Origin: Chondrus crispus
Lineage: Eukaryota; Rhodophyta; Florideophyceae; Gigartinales; Gigartinaceae
Length of the DNA: 64,000 nt
Reading direction: 5' to 3'
NCBI RefSeq assembly: GCF_000350225.1
Contig: NW_005179111.1
Coordinates: 62,001-126,000 of the forward strand
Part shown: positions 62,180 through 64,000 of the stretch, in pieces
Layout: each line of letters begins with the position of its first letter
How positions within the stretch are numbered: position 1 is the first letter of the stretch
Notes under the pieces: generated by a model
Seen by the model: only the letters and a program-made list of their open reading frames with translations
Databases searched by the model: none
Told to the model about the DNA's origin: nothing
Made by a program: the position numbers and the translations under genes

Positions 62180-63283
62180 TCAAACATGTCTAAAACGACG
62201 CAGAGGGCTCTGCAAGCCTCCGGTGGCTGGGGCTTCGCCCCAAACCCCGCTCCTGCCGGAGAGCACCAAATATTCACTCCGCCCAACTGCGGGTTCCCAA
62301 CATTCTACTTGCTTATCGATGAACCAGGACGCTCCTCTCCCACAGAACTTCCACTTCTTCGTCTGTCCCTTCCAGCCTCTCTGACGGGTCAGGACTTTGA
62401 AAAAGTCGTTTGGGATTTCGCCAAAGTAGTCCTCTATGACTTCCACAGATGGCATGCTGCCACTGCTCTCCAACGTTGGTTGCGCCGTGGGTTGTGACGG
62501 TGCTGCACTGGAGTGTAAATAGGATGCCTTTGATCTCAACGTCTGTAGTTCTGCATTCATGACGGACTGTGGTAGAGCCATGCGACGCAGAATCTCAAAT
62601 TCAAGCATGGTTGAAGCTGCGTCACTTTTTGCTCGCGAAGATGCTCGCAAAGCTTGAGACATGTTATCTACACTTTTTGCCACCTTCGAAGAGCCCACGG
62701 CGGCCCTGTCTTCCCCTTTCCGCTTTTTCGACCCTGATGGACGACTTAACGACGGCCTTTCGATGCTTGTGTTACCCCCATCTTCCGATTCGTTGCTATC
62801 TTGTACCGTTTTAGGCTTGTAGCCTGCAGCATATCTGCTGCCTCCCCCAACGCAGGCCGAAAACTTAGGACACTTTGCAAGGAAGCGTACAGCCTCCATA
62901 AACTTGATGGAGGGTGGCGTACGCAACACGCCACGCTCTATATGTTTGTTTTGCTGGCGGTAGAGGCACATGATGTGCTCGGGTGCCTCCTCCTCGGTTT
63001 CTCCGGACGGCGGACAGGACCTATACTGCTTGTCAGCTGACAGATACTTCTGTGTGAGGCGGCTTACGGTCTTCCAACGAGACTCGAGAGCGGAAGCGGT
63101 TCTCTCGCGACACGCTTCTGGTTGATGCACAAAACGGGCGTGTACAGCCTCCCAGAACAAATGGGACCTCAAGTCTGCTGTGGACGTGGAGGCGGAAACC
63201 CAGGCACGAGCCGACGCTGCATCTTCCTCCGGTGTGAAACTGGGACCTCTGGGCCCCCTGCTCTGGGTTGATGTGGACGCCAT
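62180..63283 (-). CDS. Harbinger H1 Myb/SANT-like accessory protein
   Basis: 367 codons from MASTSTQSRGP. A start 29 codons upstream exists but lies in less protein-like sequence. Residues ~10-85 (PSFTPEEDAASARAWVSAS...FWEAVHARFV...ALESRWKTVSRLTQKYL) form a Myb/trihelix-like DNA-binding domain as found with PIF/Harbinger transposases and NAM-associated proteins. A Ser-rich basic region (PSGSKKRKGEDRA) and a helical segment (AASTMLEFEILRRMALPQ) follow. The gene is convergent with the transposase, with 41 bp between stops, and lies inside the inverted repeats, so it belongs to H1. No break is visible. Confidence 0.75.
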   Translation of the reverse strand: MASTSTQSRGPRGPSFTPEEDAASARAWVSASTSTADLRSHLFWEAVHARFVHQPEACRERTASALESRWKTVSRLTQKYLSADKQYRSCPPSGETEEEAPEHIMCLYRQQNKHIERGVLRTPPSIKFMEAVRFLAKCPKFSACVGGGSRYAAGYKPKTVQDSNESEDGGNTSIERPSLSRPSGSKKRKGEDRAAVGSSKVAKSVDNMSQALRASSRAKSDAASTMLEFEILRRMALPQSVMNAELQTLRSKASYLHSSAAPSQPTAQPTLESSGSMPSVEVIEDYFGEIPNDFFKVLTRQRGWKGQTKKWKFCGRGASWFIDKQVECWEPAVGRSEYLVLSGRSGVWGEAPATGGLQSPLRRFRHV

Positions 63284-63575
63284 TTTTTTGAATGGAAAGG
63301 AGGAGGGATGAAGGGTCGGTAGGAAGGAATGGCATATGGCATCGAAAACTACGTAGTGATATACCGTCATGGGCTACTCATTTTTTCGCGGGAACCTGTT
63401 CTGCCTTCTTGCTCCCTTGTAATCTTCTAATTCGATTGATCGATTTGTTCCCGGCACAAACTTCGGAACAAAATCTGATGCGGACGTTCCGAGATTTGTG
63501 CACAAGAACAAATTTGACTTTTATCTTTCCCATAATAGGGCTGCCAAATTTCAGGGACAAAACAAATTTGTTCTT

Positions 63576-63598
63576 TTGTTCCCATAATAGGGTTGCTC
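63576..63598. repeat. Right terminal inverted repeat of H1
   Basis: GTTCCCATAATAGGGTTGCTC mirrors the left end GAGCAACCCTATTATGTGGG at 46950 and is followed by TTA. CAAATTTG and CATAATAGGG words just inside suggest subterminal binding sites for the accessory protein. Confidence 0.88.
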
Positions 63599-63745
63599 TT
63601 AGTGTCCGACGGGCGGCGACGCGGAGACAACAACTCGAGACTTCATGACCCGTGACCGCGCCATCGCACGCCGCACGCTCATTGGACGCGGCATTCTATT
63701 GGTATCGCCATATGCCGCAACCCGAGCTTCCAACCGCCGATGTTC

Positions 63746-63985
63746 CTAGAGGAACCTCTCCTTCCTCACCCACTCGACTCTCGTTTTTTCCTTCTCATTG
63801 GACAGTGCTTCCTTAAGGCCAGTAGAAACTTTCTTAGCTTTCTCTTTTCGCTCTTGCGCTGTGACTAACTCCATGACATCACGCCTTGTTAATGTCAGAC
63901 CCTTAGAGCTATTTACCCAACCGCGCCGCAACACAATAGGTTGGAAGCACATCCCATGGCGCATTGCCTCCCGCTTTTCCTCCAA
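63746..63985 (-). CDS. Short open frame of unknown function, possibly a cut-off gene end
   Basis: 79 codons, Lys/Glu/Arg-rich (RRGWVNSSKGLTLTRRDVMELVTAQERKEKAKKVS). The pattern GLTLTRRDVMELVTAQERKEKAKK is reminiscent of the C-terminal tail of some transposases, where a short helix precedes a charged coil. The evidence is weak. The frame lies against the window edge, so more of it may lie outside. 63602-63745 between it and H1 shows nothing recognisable. Confidence 0.3.
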   Translation of the reverse strand: MEEKREAMRHGMCFQPIVLRRGWVNSSKGLTLTRRDVMELVTAQERKEKAKKVSTGLKEALSNEKEKTRVEWVRKERFL

Positions 63986-64000
63986 TAAAATGGATAACTC

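Larger units (their letters stand above)
46950..63598 (+). mobile_element. Harbinger H1: PIF/Harbinger-type transposon, interrupted by Gypsy-3
   Basis: Ends GAGCAACCCTATTATGTGGG (left) and, reversed, GAGCAACCCTATTATGGGAA (right) form terminal inverted repeats. TTA flanks both ends (46947-46949, 63599-63601), the target preference of this superfamily. CCCTATTATG words recur subterminally near 47031 and 63531. Without the 13.6-kb Gypsy-3 it is about 3.0 kb and encodes a transposase and a convergent Myb-like protein. Confidence 0.9.

Overview
This window is a eukaryotic, transposon-saturated stretch. Apart from two fragments of unknown origin (a broken C2H2 zinc-finger reading frame near 4 kb and an open frame cut by the right window edge), nearly everything that can be identified belongs to LTR retrotransposons or PIF/Harbinger-type DNA transposons. 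No rRNA, no ordinary tRNA gene, no CRISPR array and no clear host gene was found. The mix (chromodomain Ty3/Gypsy, Ty1/Copia with a half-tRNA primer site, PIF/Harbinger with Myb-like partner proteins, a TRIM) fits an oomycete, fungus or red alga. The sequence does not decide between these, so the host is left open.

Layout. 1-3922: a decayed minus-strand Copia (called Copia-B), cut by the window start. 3923-6341: a zinc-finger relic, then the leader and LTR of an old member of a second Copia family (Copia-A), then AT-rich sequence. 6342-28219: a nested stack of Copia-A copies. Copia-A3 (6342-7745) abuts Copia-A1. Copia-A1 is interrupted by an 11-kb minus-strand Gypsy (Gypsy-1, 8237-19271, duplication GTTAC), which is itself interrupted by a solo Copia-A LTR (12086-13017, duplication GGTCC). 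Copia-A1 is interrupted again by a 380-bp TRIM (19860-20239, duplication CACTT). Against the TRIM lies a nearly complete minus-strand Copia-A2 (20240-27366). 28220-31723: degenerate sequence, a Gypsy-1-type solo LTR and the 3' end of a Gypsy-3-type element.

31724-46301: a Harbinger element (H2) with a plus-strand DDE transposase split by an 11.3-kb minus-strand Gypsy (Gypsy-2, 32622-43935), and a convergent Myb-like gene. 46950-63598: a second Harbinger element (H1) with recognisable terminal inverted repeats and TTA duplications. Its transposase is split by a 13.6-kb plus-strand Gypsy (Gypsy-3, 48027-61633, duplication GATGC), and it also has a convergent Myb-like gene. 63602-64000: unassigned.

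How the parts work. The Gypsy elements encode Gag, protease, RT-RNase H and a chromodomain integrase. The Copia elements encode one Gag-PR-IN-RT-RH polyprotein. Each Harbinger element carries a transposase and a Myb/SANT-like DNA-binding partner. Most copies have frameshifts and stops. Gypsy-3 is the youngest by LTR similarity. The most unusual signals are in the Gypsy 3' regions: an array of about 20 short hairpins whose stems vary together (56.8-58.4 kb), a 780-codon antisense open frame starting next to the 3' LTR of Gypsy-3, and a TRIM that carries tRNA-like Pol III promoter boxes.
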